Assembly: GCF_019973615.1 (NCBI RefSeq)
Contig: NZ_AP024238.1
Coordinates: forward strand, 3,183,989-3,247,988
DNA: 64,000 nucleotides
Direction: 5' to 3'
DNA from: Rhodoferax lithotrophicus
GTDB taxonomy: Bacteria; Pseudomonadota; Gammaproteobacteria; Burkholderiales; Burkholderiaceae_C
The notes beneath the pieces were generated by a model. It worked only from the letters and a program-made list of their open reading frames with translations. It searched no databases and was not told the origin of the DNA. A program made the position numbers and the translations under genes. This document shows, piece after piece, positions 28,012-38,249 of this stretch (positions are counted from its first letter, which is position 1; each line of letters starts with the position of its first letter).

Positions 28012-28803
28012 CTAATCTTTGAAGTCAACCCCTGAAGTCGACGGGGATTGCGGTTTGAGCATCATCTTGGCCATGCCGCGCAAAATATGAATCTCTTCCT
28101 GGGTCAACTGCGCACGGTTAAACAACTGATTCAAGCGCGGCATCAGTTTTTTGGGTGACTGCGGGTCCAGAAAACCTATTTGGGTGAGTGCCTGCTCCAG
28201 ATGTGTCAACATACCAGACACCTGCGCAGCATCGGCCAGCACCGGGGCATCTGTGGCGGCCTGCACCGGATAAGCGGCAAGCGCTTCACGCCAGTCATAG
28301 GCAATCACCTGCAGCGCGGCACCCAGATTCAGCGAGCCAAATTTGGGGTTGCTGGGAATGCTCAGGCACACATGGCAACGGTACACGTCTTCGTTGCGCA
28401 TGCCGAAGCGTTCCGAACCAAACAAGAAAGCCACGCCAGTGTTACAAGCATTTTTAGCATCTAGCGCTTGTCCATCTTGCGCTAATAGCTCTGATTTCAA
28501 TAGCAAATCAAAATGTTGACGGGGCGTGGTGGTGGGTGGGCCAAAGTCACGCGGGGTCATGGCCGTAGCGCACAGGTGGGTCATACCCTCCAGCGCCTCA
28601 TCCAGCGTGTCCACAATGCGGGCATTTTTCAGCACATCCAGTGCCCCACTGGCGCGCTGGATGGTCTCTTCACGGTTGAGCACATTGGCCCAGCGCGGAG
28701 CCACCAGCACCAGGTCGTCAAAACCCATGGTTTTCATGGCACGTGCTGCTGCACCTACATTGCCAGCATGGCTGGTGTTGATCAGGATAAATCGCGTCTG
28801 CAT
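28012..28803 (-). CDS. trmJ: tRNA (cytidine/uridine-2'-O)-methyltransferase TrmJ
   Basis: A 263-residue SPOUT methyltransferase that 2'-O-methylates position 32 of several tRNAs. It has the N-terminal [23 protein letters not shown], a knot region [12 protein letters not shown] and [21 protein letters not shown], and a C-terminal helical extension typical of TrmJ. Residues about 100-118, just before the VAFLFG strand, are encoded by an in-frame palindromic element (28451-28505) not expected in the family. It is divergent from suhB. Confidence 0.93.
   Translation of the reverse strand: MQTRFILINTSHAGNVGAAARAMKTMGFDDLVLVAPRWANVLNREETIQRASGALDVLKNARIVDTLDEALEGMTHLCATAMTPRDFGPPTTTPRQHFDLLLKSELLAQDGQALDAKNACNTGVAFLFGSERFGMRNEDVYRCHVCLSIPSNPKFGSLNLGAALQVIAYDWREALAAYPVQAATDAPVLADAAQVSGMLTHLEQALTQIGFLDPQSPKKLMPRLNQLFNRAQLTQEEIHILRGMAKMMLKPQSPSTSGVDFKD
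28451..28505 (+). repeat. Palindromic element copy 5, in frame inside trmJ
   Basis: TTTAGCATCTAGCGCTTGT, then CTTGCGCTAATAGCTC and a T-rich tail ending in AATAGCA. It is antisense to trmJ and supplies about codons 100-118 without breaking the frame. Confidence 0.75.
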
Positions 28804-28883
28804 GGTCGAGGCCGTTAAAATGGCACTATTGTCGCTGCCTGCATCGCCAGATCAGCCCACCGCTCATCCTCACTTCACAATCT

Positions 28884-29813
28884 ATGACAACTTCAAACTT
28901 GCACCCCATGGTCAACGTGGCCGTGAAGGCCGCCCGCGCTGCAGGCACCATCATCAACCGCGCCGCACTGGACGTTGAATCGGTTCGTGTTTCACAAAAA
29001 CAGGTCAATGATTTTGTGACCGAAGTCGACCACGCCTCAGAGAAAATCATCATTGAAACCCTGCTGGGAGCCTACCCTGGCCACGCCATCTGGGCGGAAG
29101 AATCAGGTCGTGAGCACGGTGCGCAAGACTCTGAGTTTGTCTGGATCATTGACCCGCTGGATGGCACCACCAACTTCATTCACGGTCTGCCTGTTTACTG
29201 CGTGAGTATTGCGCTGGCCGTCAAAGGCAAAATTGAACAAGCCGTCATCTACGACCCCACCCGCAATGACTTGTTCACCGCCACCAAAGGGCGCGGTGCT
29301 TACCTGAATAACCGCCGCATTCGGGTGGCCAAACGCACCCGCCTGCAAGAGTGCCTGATCTCCACGGGTTTTCCATACCGCCAGGAAGACGATATCAACA
29401 CCTACCTGCGCCTGATGGGTGACATGATGGCGCGCACTGCCGGGCTGCGCCGCCCAGGGGCTGCGGCACTGGATCTGGCCTATGTGGCCGCCGGGTTTAC
29501 CGACGGCTTTTTTGAGTTGGGCTTGCAACCCTGGGATGTGGCCGCAGGCTCGCTGCTGATCACCGAAGCTGGTGGTTTGGTGGGCAACTTCTCGGGCGAT
29601 GCCAACTTTTTGGAGCAAAAAGAATGTATGGCCGCCAACCCGCGCATCTATGGCCAAATGGTGGCTTTGCTGGGCAAATACAGCAAGTTTGCTGACGCGG
29701 GGGACAAGGCTGCGGTACGTGCTGCGGTGGCTGAAATGGCCAAAGCAAGCCCCGCGGTTGAAGCAGTCGAAGAGTCAACACCCGCAAACCCGGCTTCTGA
29801 CGCACCGTTTTAA
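28884..29813 (+). CDS. suhB: Inositol-1-monophosphatase family (SuhB)
   Basis: A 309-residue Mg-dependent phosphatase of the SuhB/IMPase family, in many bacteria also a NusA/rRNA-antitermination partner. The metal-binding motifs are EES (WAEESG), [15 protein letters not shown] and [18 protein letters not shown]. It is about 40 residues longer than E. coli SuhB, because of an Ala/Glu/Pro-rich C-terminal tail. ATG 28884 is used; the in-frame ATG at 28908 is a possible alternative. It is divergent from trmJ and convergent with the response-regulator gene. Confidence 0.93.
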   Translation: MTTSNLHPMVNVAVKAARAAGTIINRAALDVESVRVSQKQVNDFVTEVDHASEKIIIETLLGAYPGHAIWAEESGREHGAQDSEFVWIIDPLDGTTNFIHGLPVYCVSIALAVKGKIEQAVIYDPTRNDLFTATKGRGAYLNNRRIRVAKRTRLQECLISTGFPYRQEDDINTYLRLMGDMMARTAGLRRPGAAALDLAYVAAGFTDGFFELGLQPWDVAAGSLLITEAGGLVGNFSGDANFLEQKECMAANPRIYGQMVALLGKYSKFADAGDKAAVRAAVAEMAKASPAVEAVEESTPANPASDAPF

Positions 29814-29817
29814 GAGG

Positions 29818-30792
29818 TCAGGCTTCAAACTGCGGCTGCAACTGCCTGATCCGGCGCATGGCCATGGCAGCAGCAGCGGTGCGGGTTTCCACACCCAGTT
29901 TGACAAACACCCGCTCCAGGTGTTTTTTGACGGTCATCGGGCTGCTGCCCAAAATGTCACCAATGTCCCGGTTGATCTTGCCCTTGACAACCCAGTAAAG
30001 CACCTCGGCCTCTTTGGGCGTGAGTTTGAAGCTCAGGGCGATGGCTTCAATCACGCTGTCTTCACTCACCTCCTGCATGATGATCAACCAGTCCCCGCCA
30101 CCTTCACTGTCGCCAATTTGCTGATGCAAGCGAAAAGTCAGGCGATGGGAGCCGTGTTCAATACTCAGGCGCGGCGGTTCGTTCAGCATGTCCTGGCTGT
30201 CCACATGGCGGCGCAGCCAGGCCAGCACCGGCAACGGTGTGGTGGGCGCATCGGTGCCGTAGTAGCGCAACAGCCACGCACGCGCCAGCGGGGTCTGCCA
30301 CATCAGACGGCCATCCGACACACGTACGGTGATGCTGGCATAGCCAAAGGCATCCAGGGCGCTACGGGCCTGACGTTTTTCCCGTGCCCCCTGCAGATGG
30401 ACTTGCATGCGGGCCAGCACCTCCTTGGGTTTGATTGGTTTGGTGACATAGTCCACGCCCCCCGCCTCCAGAGCGGCCACCAAATGTTCTGTTTCGGTCA
30501 GACCGGTCATGAACACAATCGGAATGTGCGCCGTTTGAGGCATGGCCTTGAGCTGGCGCGCCACTTCAAAACCGTCCATACCGGGCATCATGGCATCCAG
30601 CAGCACAATGTCCGGCAGGGCTTGGGCAGCACGCTGCAAGGCCGCCACACCACTGAGCGCCACCAGCACGGTGTAGCCAGATTCATCCAGCGCGTCATGC
30701 AGCACGGCCAGGTTATCAGGCACGTCGTCCACGATCAGCACCACATCACTGTTGGCGCGGTCAAGGGTGTTGTGTGCAAAGAGTTGGGGCAT
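29818..30792 (-). CDS. Response regulator, receiver + LuxR-type HTH
   Basis: A 324-residue two-component regulator. The receiver domain (residues 18-135) has acidic pair D22-D23, phospho-acceptor D66 (DIVLLDAMMPGMDG) and the conserved lysine in YVTKPIK. A divergent middle region (about 145-250) is followed by a LuxR/GerE DNA-binding domain near 255-315 (LTPKEAEVLYWVVKGKINRDI ... TVKKHLERVFVKLG). It starts 17 bp after the transporter-kinase fusion, so it is almost certainly that kinase's cognate regulator; the divergent urease operon is a likely target (inference). Confidence 0.88.
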   Translation of the reverse strand: MPQLFAHNTLDRANSDVVLIVDDVPDNLAVLHDALDESGYTVLVALSGVAALQRAAQALPDIVLLDAMMPGMDGFEVARQLKAMPQTAHIPIVFMTGLTETEHLVAALEAGGVDYVTKPIKPKEVLARMQVHLQGAREKRQARSALDAFGYASITVRVSDGRLMWQTPLARAWLLRYYGTDAPTTPLPVLAWLRRHVDSQDMLNEPPRLSIEHGSHRLTFRLHQQIGDSEGGGDWLIIMQEVSEDSVIEAIALSFKLTPKEAEVLYWVVKGKINRDIGDILGSSPMTVKKHLERVFVKLGVETRTAAAAMAMRRIRQLQPQFEA

Positions 30793-30809
30793 GTTGTTTT
30801 AGGTGGCTG

Positions 30810-33800
30810 TCACGAGCCCTGAACCGGTGAGTGGAGGTGTTGGGTGAGCTGCTGGCTCATGGTTTCAAACTGAAATTGCCGTGCCAGCTCACGCATGTGT
30901 GCAACAAAGTCGTTATAGGCCGGTTGTGCGGCATCCAGTCTGTCGAGCTGGTTCAGAATACCCCGGTAGAAACCCAGGTTCACCAGATCCAGCAATCCTT
31001 GCAATTGCTGCGGCTCTGGATACACCATCGCCTGGGTCACCGCAGGTGGTTGAGGCACCACGGGTGATGAAGTTTCCAGCCAATTCAGATTCAAGCGCCG
31101 CTCCAGCCAATCCAGCAGATCGGCGTGGCGCACTGGCTTGAGGATGAAATCCTCGGATGGCACACCCAGATCGTTGTCCAACCCACGGTCAAATGCGTTG
31201 GCGGACACGATGGCGATGTGGGGCATCACGTGTGGACTGTCTTTAAGCAACTCTCTCAAGCGGCGAATGGTTTCCCAGCCGTCAATACCCGGCATGGCCA
31301 AGTCCATCAGAATCACCTCAGGCAAGTAGCCTGCCGCCAGCAAGTCCAGACAGTCGTGGCCGCTGGCGGCAGTACGCACCTCAAATCCAAGAGGGTGCAA
31401 CACCTGCAAGAGCAAGTCGCGGTCAGCAAGCTCGTTGTCTACCACCAGGATACGCTTGCGTGGCCCGGTATAGCCCAGACGCGGGCGGCGCACAGACAGA
31501 CGATGGGCATGTTGGGATACCGGGTCGCACACACCGGTGGATGAATCCAGACGCACCTCCGGCAAAAACAGTTTGACCCTGAACACCGAACCCATGCCGG
31601 GGGAACTGGTGAGCGACATCTCGCCGCCCATCAAATCCGTCAGCATCTTGGCAATAGTCAACCCCAGACCGGCCCCTGGCGTGTTGGAACCCGCACTCTG
31701 GGCCCGTGCAAAAGGCTCAAAAATGCGATCAATTTCCGCCTCCGGTAAACCCGGCCCGGTGTCCTCGATCTCGATAAAAGCCATTTCCCGTGCATAACGT
31801 GCCCGCAGAATCACGTGGCCCTGCTGGGTGAACTTGAGGGCATTGCCCAGCAGGTTGATCACAATCTGGCGCACCCGTTTTTCATCGGCTCGCACCAAAG
31901 TGGGCAAGCTGCCGGTAATCTCACAATGAAACACCAACCCCTTGGCTTGCGCTTCAAGCTCGAACAGACTGGCAATGTCAAGCACCAGATCGGCAAACGG
32001 CATGGGTTTGGCGTTCAGGGTAAGCCGACCGGCCTCAATGTGGGCAATGTCCAGGGTACCTTCAATCAGTGAAAGCAGGTGCTCGCCACCCCGCTTGATG
32101 ACACTCACGGCTTGCTTGCGGTGTGGTGGAATGGACGCGTCTTCACCCATCAACTGCGCATAGCCCAAAATGCTGTTGAGCGGTGTGCGCAATTCATGAC
32201 TGATGGCGCTGATGTAGCGGCTTTTGGCCTGATTGGCCTGATCTGCTGCCAGCTTGGCCAATTCGGCCGCAGCCCGGGCGTTTTCAGCCACCTGCCGGGC
32301 ATGTTGCAGTGCCTCGTCCGTCTTGCGGTGCAAGTCAATTTCACGCATCAGCAAGTGGGTTTGGCGGTTGGACTCTTCCTGCGCCACCCGACGGCTCTGG
32401 TGCGCCAATACCACCCACCAAACAACCAGTCCGGACACCAGAATGAGGGCCATGAAGGCCTTGAAGAAGCCGGCCCGCAACACCGCTGCCGCAGCCTGCA
32501 ACATCTGGGCATCCCACACCGATTGCGCCAGCGAACGAATTTCTTGCTGGTAAAGCAAACCAAACAAGCTGGCCAGCAACGGCGCAATCGCCAGCATCAG
32601 CATCAAAAACGTGCCCAGACCTTTGTCCAGATGGGCCCAGACATGCCTGGGTAACAGCCAACGCAGCGCAGCCTCCCACTGCCCAGACAGTTTGGCATGA
32701 GGTTTGCACAAATCGCCACAGCGGGCATCCAGCGTGCAACACAGTGAACAGATCGGCCCCTGATAAGCCGGGCAATGAGCCATGTCCGGTGCCTCGTAAA
32801 CACGCTCGCAAATCACACACGTCTGCAGCGGATGCGACTGGGTACTGACCTCATCCACTTTAGCCACCTGACGGGCAAGGTAATACCGGCCCTGTGTGGC
32901 CCAGGCTATCAGGGGGGCGGCTACAAAGGCGGTGGCCAGGGCGATGATGGCCGAAAACGCCTGTGCCATGGGCCCCCAGAACCCCAGATAAGCGGTGACA
33001 GACAGCAGTGATGCCAGCGCCATCGCCCCCACCCCCACCGGGTTGATGTCGTACAAATGCGCCCGTTTGAACTCAATGCCGGGCGGCGACAGGCCCAGCG
33101 GCTTGTTGATCACCAGATCGGCCACCACGGCCATCATCCAGGCAATGGCAATATTGGAATACAGCCCCAGTACATCACCCAGGGCGGCAAACACGTTCAT
33201 CTCCATCAGCGTGAAGGCAATCAACGTATTGAACACCACCCACACCACGCGCCCCGGGTGACTGTGGGTCAGACGCGAGAAGAAATTGCTCCAGGCCAGC
33301 GACCCGGCGTAGGCGTTGGTGACATTGATCTTGAGCTGCGACAGCACCACAAACAGCGCCGTGGCGGCCACCGCCCAGCCGTAGTTGGGAAATACAACCT
33401 CGTAAGCCGCCAGGTACATCTGATTCGGGTCAACCGCCCGGTCCAACGGCACTGCGTTTTGAATGGCCAGGTAGGCCAAGAGTGCGCCACCCAGCATTTT
33501 CAGCACCCCAAGACCAACCCAGCCAGGCCCGCCAACCAGCACACTGAACCACCAGCGGCGTGTATTTGCGGCGGTACGCACAGGCATAAAACGCAGGTAG
33601 TCAGCCTGCTCGCCCATTTGTGTCATCAGCGCCACACCTACCGTGAGAGCCGCACCAAACAAAGGCAGACTAAAACCTTCCGAACCTGATTTGTCACCAA
33701 TGTAGTGCGTAATTCCTACAAACGCGCCGGGGTTACGCATCAATACGTACACAAAAGGCACCACCAACATCACCAGCCACAAAGGTTGTGTCCAGACCTG

Positions 33801-34373
33801 CAAGCGGCTGATGGTGGACACCCCGTGAGTCACCAGTGGAATCACCGCCAGCGCACAGATCAGATAGCCCCAGCGCGGTGGTATACCCAGCGCCAACTCC
33901 AGCGCATAAGCCATCACGGCGGCCTCCAGCGCAAAAAAGATGAAGGTGAAGGTGGCGTAAATCAGCGAGGTAATGGTCGAACCAATGTAGCCAAAGCCAG
34001 CCCCACGGGTAAGCAAATCCATGTCCACACCATAACGGGCGGCGTAAATGCTGATCGGCAACCCGGCCAGAAAGATGATCAGCCCGGTGGCCAGAATCGC
34101 CCAGAACGCATTCACAAAGCCATATTGCACCAGCAAGGTGGCCCCCACCGCCTCCAGTATCAAAAACGCAGCAGCACCACCCAGTGCTGTCTGCGCTACA
34201 CGCCATTCTGACCACTTTCGAAAACCTTGCGGCGTGAAGCGCAGTGCGTAATCTTCCAGCGTTTCAGCGGCTACCCAGGCGTTGTAGTCCCGACGCACCA
34301 GCGTGATGCGCTGTGGCGCATGGTGCTCAGGCGCGGTGTCTGTGGCTGGGGATTCAAGGGAGGCAGTATTCAC
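30810..34373 (-). CDS. NCS1-type transporter fused to hybrid histidine kinase and receiver
   Basis: A 1187-residue fusion. Residues about 45-500 form a 12-helix NCS1 permease (nucleobase/allantoin family; [14 protein letters not shown] near 252-265). A Cys-rich module at 519-556 has C519, C522, C534, C542, C545, C546, C552 and C556. Two further helices (about 586-608, 637-657) and a coiled coil lead to a kinase with phospho-His H726 ([10 protein letters not shown]), N-box N844 and G-boxes DTGPGLP and GAGLGL. A receiver has D1024 (ILMDLAMPG). A helical tail of about 75 residues ends it. The start is GTG 34373. Its architecture recalls CbrA-type transporter kinases, though those use an SSS permease. 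It is divergent from ureA (95 bp) and upstream of its regulator. Ligand unknown; a purine, allantoin or related nitrogen compound is my inference. Confidence 0.87.
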   Translation of the reverse strand: MNTASLESPATDTAPEHHAPQRITLVRRDYNAWVAAETLEDYALRFTPQGFRKWSEWRVAQTALGGAAAFLILEAVGATLLVQYGFVNAFWAILATGLIIFLAGLPISIYAARYGVDMDLLTRGAGFGYIGSTITSLIYATFTFIFFALEAAVMAYALELALGIPPRWGYLICALAVIPLVTHGVSTISRLQVWTQPLWLVMLVVPFVYVLMRNPGAFVGITHYIGDKSGSEGFSLPLFGAALTVGVALMTQMGEQADYLRFMPVRTAANTRRWWFSVLVGGPGWVGLGVLKMLGGALLAYLAIQNAVPLDRAVDPNQMYLAAYEVVFPNYGWAVAATALFVVLSQLKINVTNAYAGSLAWSNFFSRLTHSHPGRVVWVVFNTLIAFTLMEMNVFAALGDVLGLYSNIAIAWMMAVVADLVINKPLGLSPPGIEFKRAHLYDINPVGVGAMALASLLSVTAYLGFWGPMAQAFSAIIALATAFVAAPLIAWATQGRYYLARQVAKVDEVSTQSHPLQTCVICERVYEAPDMAHCPAYQGPICSLCCTLDARCGDLCKPHAKLSGQWEAALRWLLPRHVWAHLDKGLGTFLMLMLAIAPLLASLFGLLYQQEIRSLAQSVWDAQMLQAAAAVLRAGFFKAFMALILVSGLVVWWVVLAHQSRRVAQEESNRQTHLLMREIDLHRKTDEALQHARQVAENARAAAELAKLAADQANQAKSRYISAISHELRTPLNSILGYAQLMGEDASIPPHRKQAVSVIKRGGEHLLSLIEGTLDIAHIEAGRLTLNAKPMPFADLVLDIASLFELEAQAKGLVFHCEITGSLPTLVRADEKRVRQIVINLLGNALKFTQQGHVILRARYAREMAFIEIEDTGPGLPEAEIDRIFEPFARAQSAGSNTPGAGLGLTIAKMLTDLMGGEMSLTSSPGMGSVFRVKLFLPEVRLDSSTGVCDPVSQHAHRLSVRRPRLGYTGPRKRILVVDNELADRDLLLQVLHPLGFEVRTAASGHDCLDLLAAGYLPEVILMDLAMPGIDGWETIRRLRELLKDSPHVMPHIAIVSANAFDRGLDNDLGVPSEDFILKPVRHADLLDWLERRLNLNWLETSSPVVPQPPAVTQAMVYPEPQQLQGLLDLVNLGFYRGILNQLDRLDAAQPAYNDFVAHMRELARQFQFETMSQQLTQHLHSPVQGS

Positions 34374-34468
34374 ACCAAAGTTGTGCAGTTTTCATGCCAC
34401 ACCTTCAGAAGGTCTGGCGCAGTTGCCCTGCCACGGGTTTCAGGCATGGCTTTTGCATCGTGAGGCTT

Positions 34469-34771
34469 ATGGAACTTACCCCTAGAGAAAAAGACAAGCT
34501 GCTGATCTTCACCGCTGGCCTGCTGGCCGAGCGACGCAAAGCCCGTGGCTTGAAACTCAACTACCCCGAGGCGGTTGCCTTGATCAGTGCCGCGGTCATG
34601 GAAGGTGCACGCGATGGTCAAAGTGTGGCTGAGCTGATGAGCTTTGGCCGCACCCTGCTGACCCGCGCCGATGTCATGGACGGCATTGCAGAGATGATTC
34701 CCGACATTCAGGTTGAAGCCACCTTCCCAGACGGCACCAAATTGGTTACCGTACACCAGCCGATTGTGTAA
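34469..34771 (+). CDS. ureA: Urease gamma subunit
   Basis: A 100-residue UreA, the standard length. Sequence is canonical from [23 protein letters not shown] to [17 protein letters not shown] 34469 follows a GAGG motif; upstream in-frame ATGs lie in the control region. It is the first gene of the urease operon. The gene usually found before it, ureD, is not here. Confidence 0.97.
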   Translation: MELTPREKDKLLIFTAGLLAERRKARGLKLNYPEAVALISAAVMEGARDGQSVAELMSFGRTLLTRADVMDGIAEMIPDIQVEATFPDGTKLVTVHQPIV

Positions 34772-34848
34772 TGCTGTTTGCCTCGCGCATCCACCCAGTG
34801 GACTGCCACGGCAAGCTATTGAAAGTTGATGAAAAGGAGTCCTCAATC

Positions 34849-35445
34849 ATGCGTCAAAGTCTTTTGAAAACTATATTTTTTATAGCTGCTTGCGCTTTAC
34901 CAGCATGGTCTTCAGCCCATACTGGCGTAGATAGTCAAGTGCACCCCAGTTTTTTTACCGGGTTCACCCATCCGCTGTTGGGCCTGGATCACATGGCTGC
35001 CATGGTGGCGGTGGGCTTGTGGAGTGCGCTGAGCGCTCGCCGGGCTGGTATTGAACTGTTGTGGGGACCTTTGGGCTTTGCCAACCTGCTTTTGGTGGGT
35101 GCCATGCTCGGCATGAACGGGCTGGAGTTGCCTGTCGTCGAGCCGATGATTGCAGCATCCCTGCTGGTGCTGGGCCTGCTGGTGGTGTCGCGTCTGCAAC
35201 TGCCTGCCTTGAAGGCGGCCCTGCTGGTGGGGGTGTTTGCCATCTTTCACGGACTGGCGCATGGACTTGAATTGGCCCACAGCCCGAACGCCTTTCAAAC
35301 GCTGGCAGGTATGTTGACGGCCACGGTATTGCTGCACCTGGCCGGACTGGGCATGGGCTGGGCTTTGCGAACTGCCAATGTCTGGCTGGTTCGTTTGGTT
35401 GGTGCGCTGGTAGCGGTGTTTGGCAGCGTCCTGCTCCTGCAATAA
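34849..35445 (+). CDS. ureJ: HupE/UreJ nickel permease-like protein
   Basis: A 198-residue membrane protein of the HupE/UreJ family, thought to bring nickel to urease or hydrogenase. It has a cleavable signal (about 22 residues, ending SSAH), the motif [21 protein letters not shown] with its nickel-binding His and Asp, a second motif [10 protein letters not shown], and six helices. AAAAGGAGTCC precedes ATG 34849. Location between ureA and ureB matches ureJ in Bordetella-type operons. Part of the signal peptide (residues about 6-18) is encoded by a fragment of the palindromic element. Confidence 0.92.
   Translation: MRQSLLKTIFFIAACALPAWSSAHTGVDSQVHPSFFTGFTHPLLGLDHMAAMVAVGLWSALSARRAGIELLWGPLGFANLLLVGAMLGMNGLELPVVEPMIAASLLVLGLLVVSRLQLPALKAALLVGVFAIFHGLAHGLELAHSPNAFQTLAGMLTATVLLHLAGLGMGWALRTANVWLVRLVGALVAVFGSVLLLQ
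34866..34902 (-). repeat. Palindromic element fragment in the ureJ signal-peptide codons
   Basis: Minus-strand half element. The reverse complement reads TGGTAAAGCGCAAGCAGCTAT followed by an A/T-rich tail. The TCTAGCGC left arm is missing. It encodes the hydrophobic core of the UreJ signal peptide. Confidence 0.6.
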
Positions 35446-35470
35446 GCTTGAACCTCACAAAGGCATGCCC

Positions 35471-35776
35471 ATGATTCCAGGCGAATTTTTCACCGATGGC
35501 CCCGAGCATGTGCTCAACCCCGGCCGCCGTACCCACACCCTGGTGGTGGTGAACGCATCCGACCGCCCCATCCAGGTGGGTTCGCATTACCACTTTGCCG
35601 AAACCAACGGCGCATTGGGTTTTGACCGTGCGGCGGCACAAGGCATGCGCCTGAACATTCCTTCTGGCTCAGCGGTGCGCTTTGAGCCAGGACAGCAGCG
35701 CACAGTGGAGCTGGTGGACTACGCCGGGGATCGCATCGTTTATGGCTTTCGTGGTCTCACGCAAGGCGCTCTGTAG
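35471..35776 (+). CDS. ureB: Urease beta subunit
   Basis: A 101-residue UreB. Canonical from [10 protein letters not shown] through the motif [24 protein letters not shown] 35471 gives the family N-terminus with AAAGG eight bases upstream; an in-frame ATG at 35465 would add MP. ureC follows 11 bp later. Confidence 0.96.
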   Translation: MIPGEFFTDGPEHVLNPGRRTHTLVVVNASDRPIQVGSHYHFAETNGALGFDRAAAQGMRLNIPSGSAVRFEPGQQRTVELVDYAGDRIVYGFRGLTQGAL

Positions 35777-35787
35777 AAAGAACCAAC

Positions 35788-37533
35788 ATGGCCACGATTG
35801 GACGACGTGCTTATGCCGAAATATTTGGCCCCACCGTGGGCGACCGGGTGCGCCTGGCCGATACCAACCTCATCATCGAGGTGGAAGCCGACCTGACGCT
35901 GGGCGCAGGCGGCTATGGCGAAGAAGTGAAATTTGGCGGTGGCAAAACCATCCGTGACGGCATGGCTCAAAGCCAGCGCAGCCGGGCTGAAGGTGCGGTG
36001 GACACCGTCATGACCAATGCCCTGATCATCGACCACTGGGGCATCATCAAAGCCGACATTGGCCTCAAAGACAGCCGCATCGTTGCCATTGGCAAAGCGG
36101 GCAACCCCGACACCCAGCCGGGTGTGAACATCATCATTGGCCCTGGCACGGAAATCATCAGCTGCGAAGGCAGCATCGTCACTGCAGGCGGGTTTGACAG
36201 CCACATTCACTTCATTTGCCCACAACTGATTGAAGAAGCTTTAAGCAGCGGCATTACCACCATGACCGGCGGTGGCACTGGCCCGGCCACCGGCACCTTC
36301 GCCACCACCTGCACACCGGGGCCGTGGCACATGGAGCGCATGCTGCAGGCGGCAGACGGTTTTGCCATGAATTTGGGCTATTTGGGCAAAGGCAATGCCA
36401 GCCTGCCCCAAGCCCTGCATGAACAGATTGAAGCCGGAGCCATTGGCCTGAAGCTGCACGAAGACTGGGGCACTACGCCAGCGGCCATTGACAACTGCCT
36501 GAGCGTCGCCGAACTCACCGATACCCAAGTGGCCATCCACACCGACACGCTCAACGAATCCGGCTTTGTGGAAGACTCCCTGGCCGCGTTCAAAGGCCGC
36601 AGCATCCACACCTTCCACACCGAAGGTGCTGGCGGTGGCCATGCGCCGGACATCATGAAACTGGTGGGTGAACCCAACGTATTACCCTCCTCCACCAACC
36701 CCACGCGCCCCTACACCGTCAACACGCTGGACGAACATGTGGACATGCTGATGGTCTGCCATCACCTCGATGCAGGCATTGCCGAAGACCTGGCCTTTGC
36801 CGAAAGCCGCATTCGCAAGGAAACCATTGCCGCCGAAGACATCCTGCACGATCTGGGGGCCATCAGCATCATGAGCAGCGACAGCCAGGCCATGGGCCGA
36901 GTTGGTGAAGTGATCATCCGCACATGGCAAACCGCGCACAAAATGAAGGCACAACGTGGTTGGTTGCCCCCGCCTGCCGAGCGCCGTGAGCCCGTGGAAC
37001 AACTGCAGCGCAATGACAACTACCGGGTAAAACGCTACATTGCCAAATACACCATCAACCCCGCGCTGACCCACGGCATGGCACATGAAGTGGGTAGCCT
37101 GGAGGTCGGCAAATGGGCCGATCTGGTGGTCTGGAAACCAGCCTTTTTTGGCATCAAACCCGCGCTGATTCTGAAAGGTGGCTTCATTGCCATGGCGGCC
37201 ATGGGGGACCCCAATGCCAGTATTCCCACCCCCCAGCCAGTGCATTACCGCCCCATGTTTGGCAGTTTTGGTGGCGCACTGGCACGCGGCTCAATCACCT
37301 TTATCTCCCAGGCAGGTGAAAACTCGGGCATCAAAGAGCGTTTTGGGCTGAATAAACATGTGAGCGCCGTGCGCAATATCCGCGGTATACGCAAGGTGGA
37401 CATGATCCACAACGCCTATCTGCCCAAGATGGAGATTGACGCACAGACCTACAGCGTGCGTGCCGACGGCCAGTTGCTTACCTGCGAGCCAGCGGTGAGC
37501 TTACCGATGGCACAGCGCTACTTTTTGTTTTGA
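35788..37533 (+). CDS. ureC: Urease alpha (catalytic) subunit
   Basis: A 581-residue catalytic subunit hydrolysing urea to ammonia and carbamate. All Ni-site residues are present: H139 and H141 ([10 protein letters not shown]), carbamylated K222 (GLKLHEDWG), H251, H277 and D365 (SSDSQAMGR). The active-site flap Cys-His-His is C324-H325-H326. It is about 10-14 residues longer than usual (567-571), largely from a Pro/Glu/Arg-rich insert at about 391-408, between MKAQRG and NDNYRVKRY. Maturation needs UreEFG, which follow after the interposed toxin-antitoxin genes, plus a UreD that must be encoded elsewhere. Confidence 0.97.
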   Translation: MATIGRRAYAEIFGPTVGDRVRLADTNLIIEVEADLTLGAGGYGEEVKFGGGKTIRDGMAQSQRSRAEGAVDTVMTNALIIDHWGIIKADIGLKDSRIVAIGKAGNPDTQPGVNIIIGPGTEIISCEGSIVTAGGFDSHIHFICPQLIEEALSSGITTMTGGGTGPATGTFATTCTPGPWHMERMLQAADGFAMNLGYLGKGNASLPQALHEQIEAGAIGLKLHEDWGTTPAAIDNCLSVAELTDTQVAIHTDTLNESGFVEDSLAAFKGRSIHTFHTEGAGGGHAPDIMKLVGEPNVLPSSTNPTRPYTVNTLDEHVDMLMVCHHLDAGIAEDLAFAESRIRKETIAAEDILHDLGAISIMSSDSQAMGRVGEVIIRTWQTAHKMKAQRGWLPPPAERREPVEQLQRNDNYRVKRYIAKYTINPALTHGMAHEVGSLEVGKWADLVVWKPAFFGIKPALILKGGFIAMAAMGDPNASIPTPQPVHYRPMFGSFGGALARGSITFISQAGENSGIKERFGLNKHVSAVRNIRGIRKVDMIHNAYLPKMEIDAQTYSVRADGQLLTCEPAVSLPMAQRYFLF

Positions 37534-37545
37534 GCCCTGCGTCGC

Positions 37546-37944
37546 TTAACGGGCTTGTACATGCTGCCGAATCCACTGGGCAAAGGCCGCTTCTTCGATC
37601 TCGCCTGCGGCAACAGCGAGCATGGTCATCACACAATCAACATCGTTGGCCAACAGGTCAAATCCATTCAGTGCCAAAAACAGTTCCATTGCCACAAAGG
37701 CGGTGCGCTTGTTGCCGTCAATAAAAGGATGGTTACGTGAGATGCCGTAGCCATAAGCCGCTGCCAAGTCAGCCACATCCGGTGTGCCGTAACAGACAAG
37801 CTGCTCGGGGCGGACCAGTGCCGATCCCGGCAAATTGGCATCGCGCAAGCCTGTGCCCCCGCCGTGTTCAGCCAATTGCTCTTCATGCACCGCATGAATC
37901 AACGCCGGGTCAAGCCACACCCAGGTTGGGCGCTCGGCGCTCAT
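37546..37944 (-). CDS. Doc/Fic-type death-on-curing toxin
   Basis: A 132-residue toxin of the Doc family. The signature NHPFIDGNKRTAF (H72, D76, N78, K79, R80) matches the Fic/Doc catalytic loop HxFx(D/N)xNKR. Doc proteins stop translation by phosphorylating EF-Tu; others in the family AMPylate. It overlaps the upstream antitoxin gene by four bases and is 12 bp from the convergent ureC stop. Length and motif suggest a functional toxin. Confidence 0.88.
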   Translation of the reverse strand: MSAERPTWVWLDPALIHAVHEEQLAEHGGGTGLRDANLPGSALVRPEQLVCYGTPDVADLAAAYGYGISRNHPFIDGNKRTAFVAMELFLALNGFDLLANDVDCVMTMLAVAAGEIEEAAFAQWIRQHVQAR

Positions 37945-38165
37945 TTGGCCAACTCGCGCAAAACCTCACGGCGCTTTTTCATGATGCGGCGGGCCTCTGT
38001 CATTTGCATGTCGAACGTAGGGTCATAAGGCGTGAGCATGATGCCATTGGCGGCATCGCTCAGAAACAGGGTGTCGCCCTTTTCCAGGTTAAGGCGCGCC
38101 AGCACCTCTTTGGGCAAGATCACGCCGACCGAGTTGCCGATTTGGGTGAGTTTGAGTGCTGACAT
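37941..38165 (-). CDS. AbrB/SpoVT-type antitoxin
   Basis: A 74-residue swapped-hairpin DNA-binding protein (MSALKLTQIGNSVGVILPKEVLARLNLEKGDTL in two parts) with a C-terminal toxin-binding tail that is rich in Arg and Lys. It pairs with the downstream Doc-type toxin by a four-base overlap and probably represses its own promoter at the inverted repeat 38184-38199. AbrB-Doc pairing is a known alternative to Phd-Doc. Confidence 0.88.
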   Translation of the reverse strand: MSALKLTQIGNSVGVILPKEVLARLNLEKGDTLFLSDAANGIMLTPYDPTFDMQMTEARRIMKKRREVLRELAK

Positions 38166-38180
38166 GGCCTGATCCTTGAC

Positions 38181-38199
38181 TGTTATAACGATTGTTATA
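38181..38199. promoter_or_regulatory. Operator-like dyad upstream of the toxin-antitoxin pair
   Basis: TATAAC (38184-38189) and GTTATA (38194-38199) are inverted around GATT; TGTTATA is also directly repeated at 38181 and 38193. It lies 16 bp upstream of the antitoxin start and 51 bp before ureE, so it is a good candidate for AbrB-type autoregulation. Confidence 0.55.
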
Positions 38200-38249
38200 T
38201 TATCAATCTTTCCATTGACACGCCCTCTCTTTCACAGAGTCCATCACCC

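Noticed and set aside
29572..30822. A 416-codon plus-strand open frame across the response regulator gene
   Set aside because: Antisense to a gene with clear receiver and LuxR motifs; the composition is low-complexity and no domain is recognisable.
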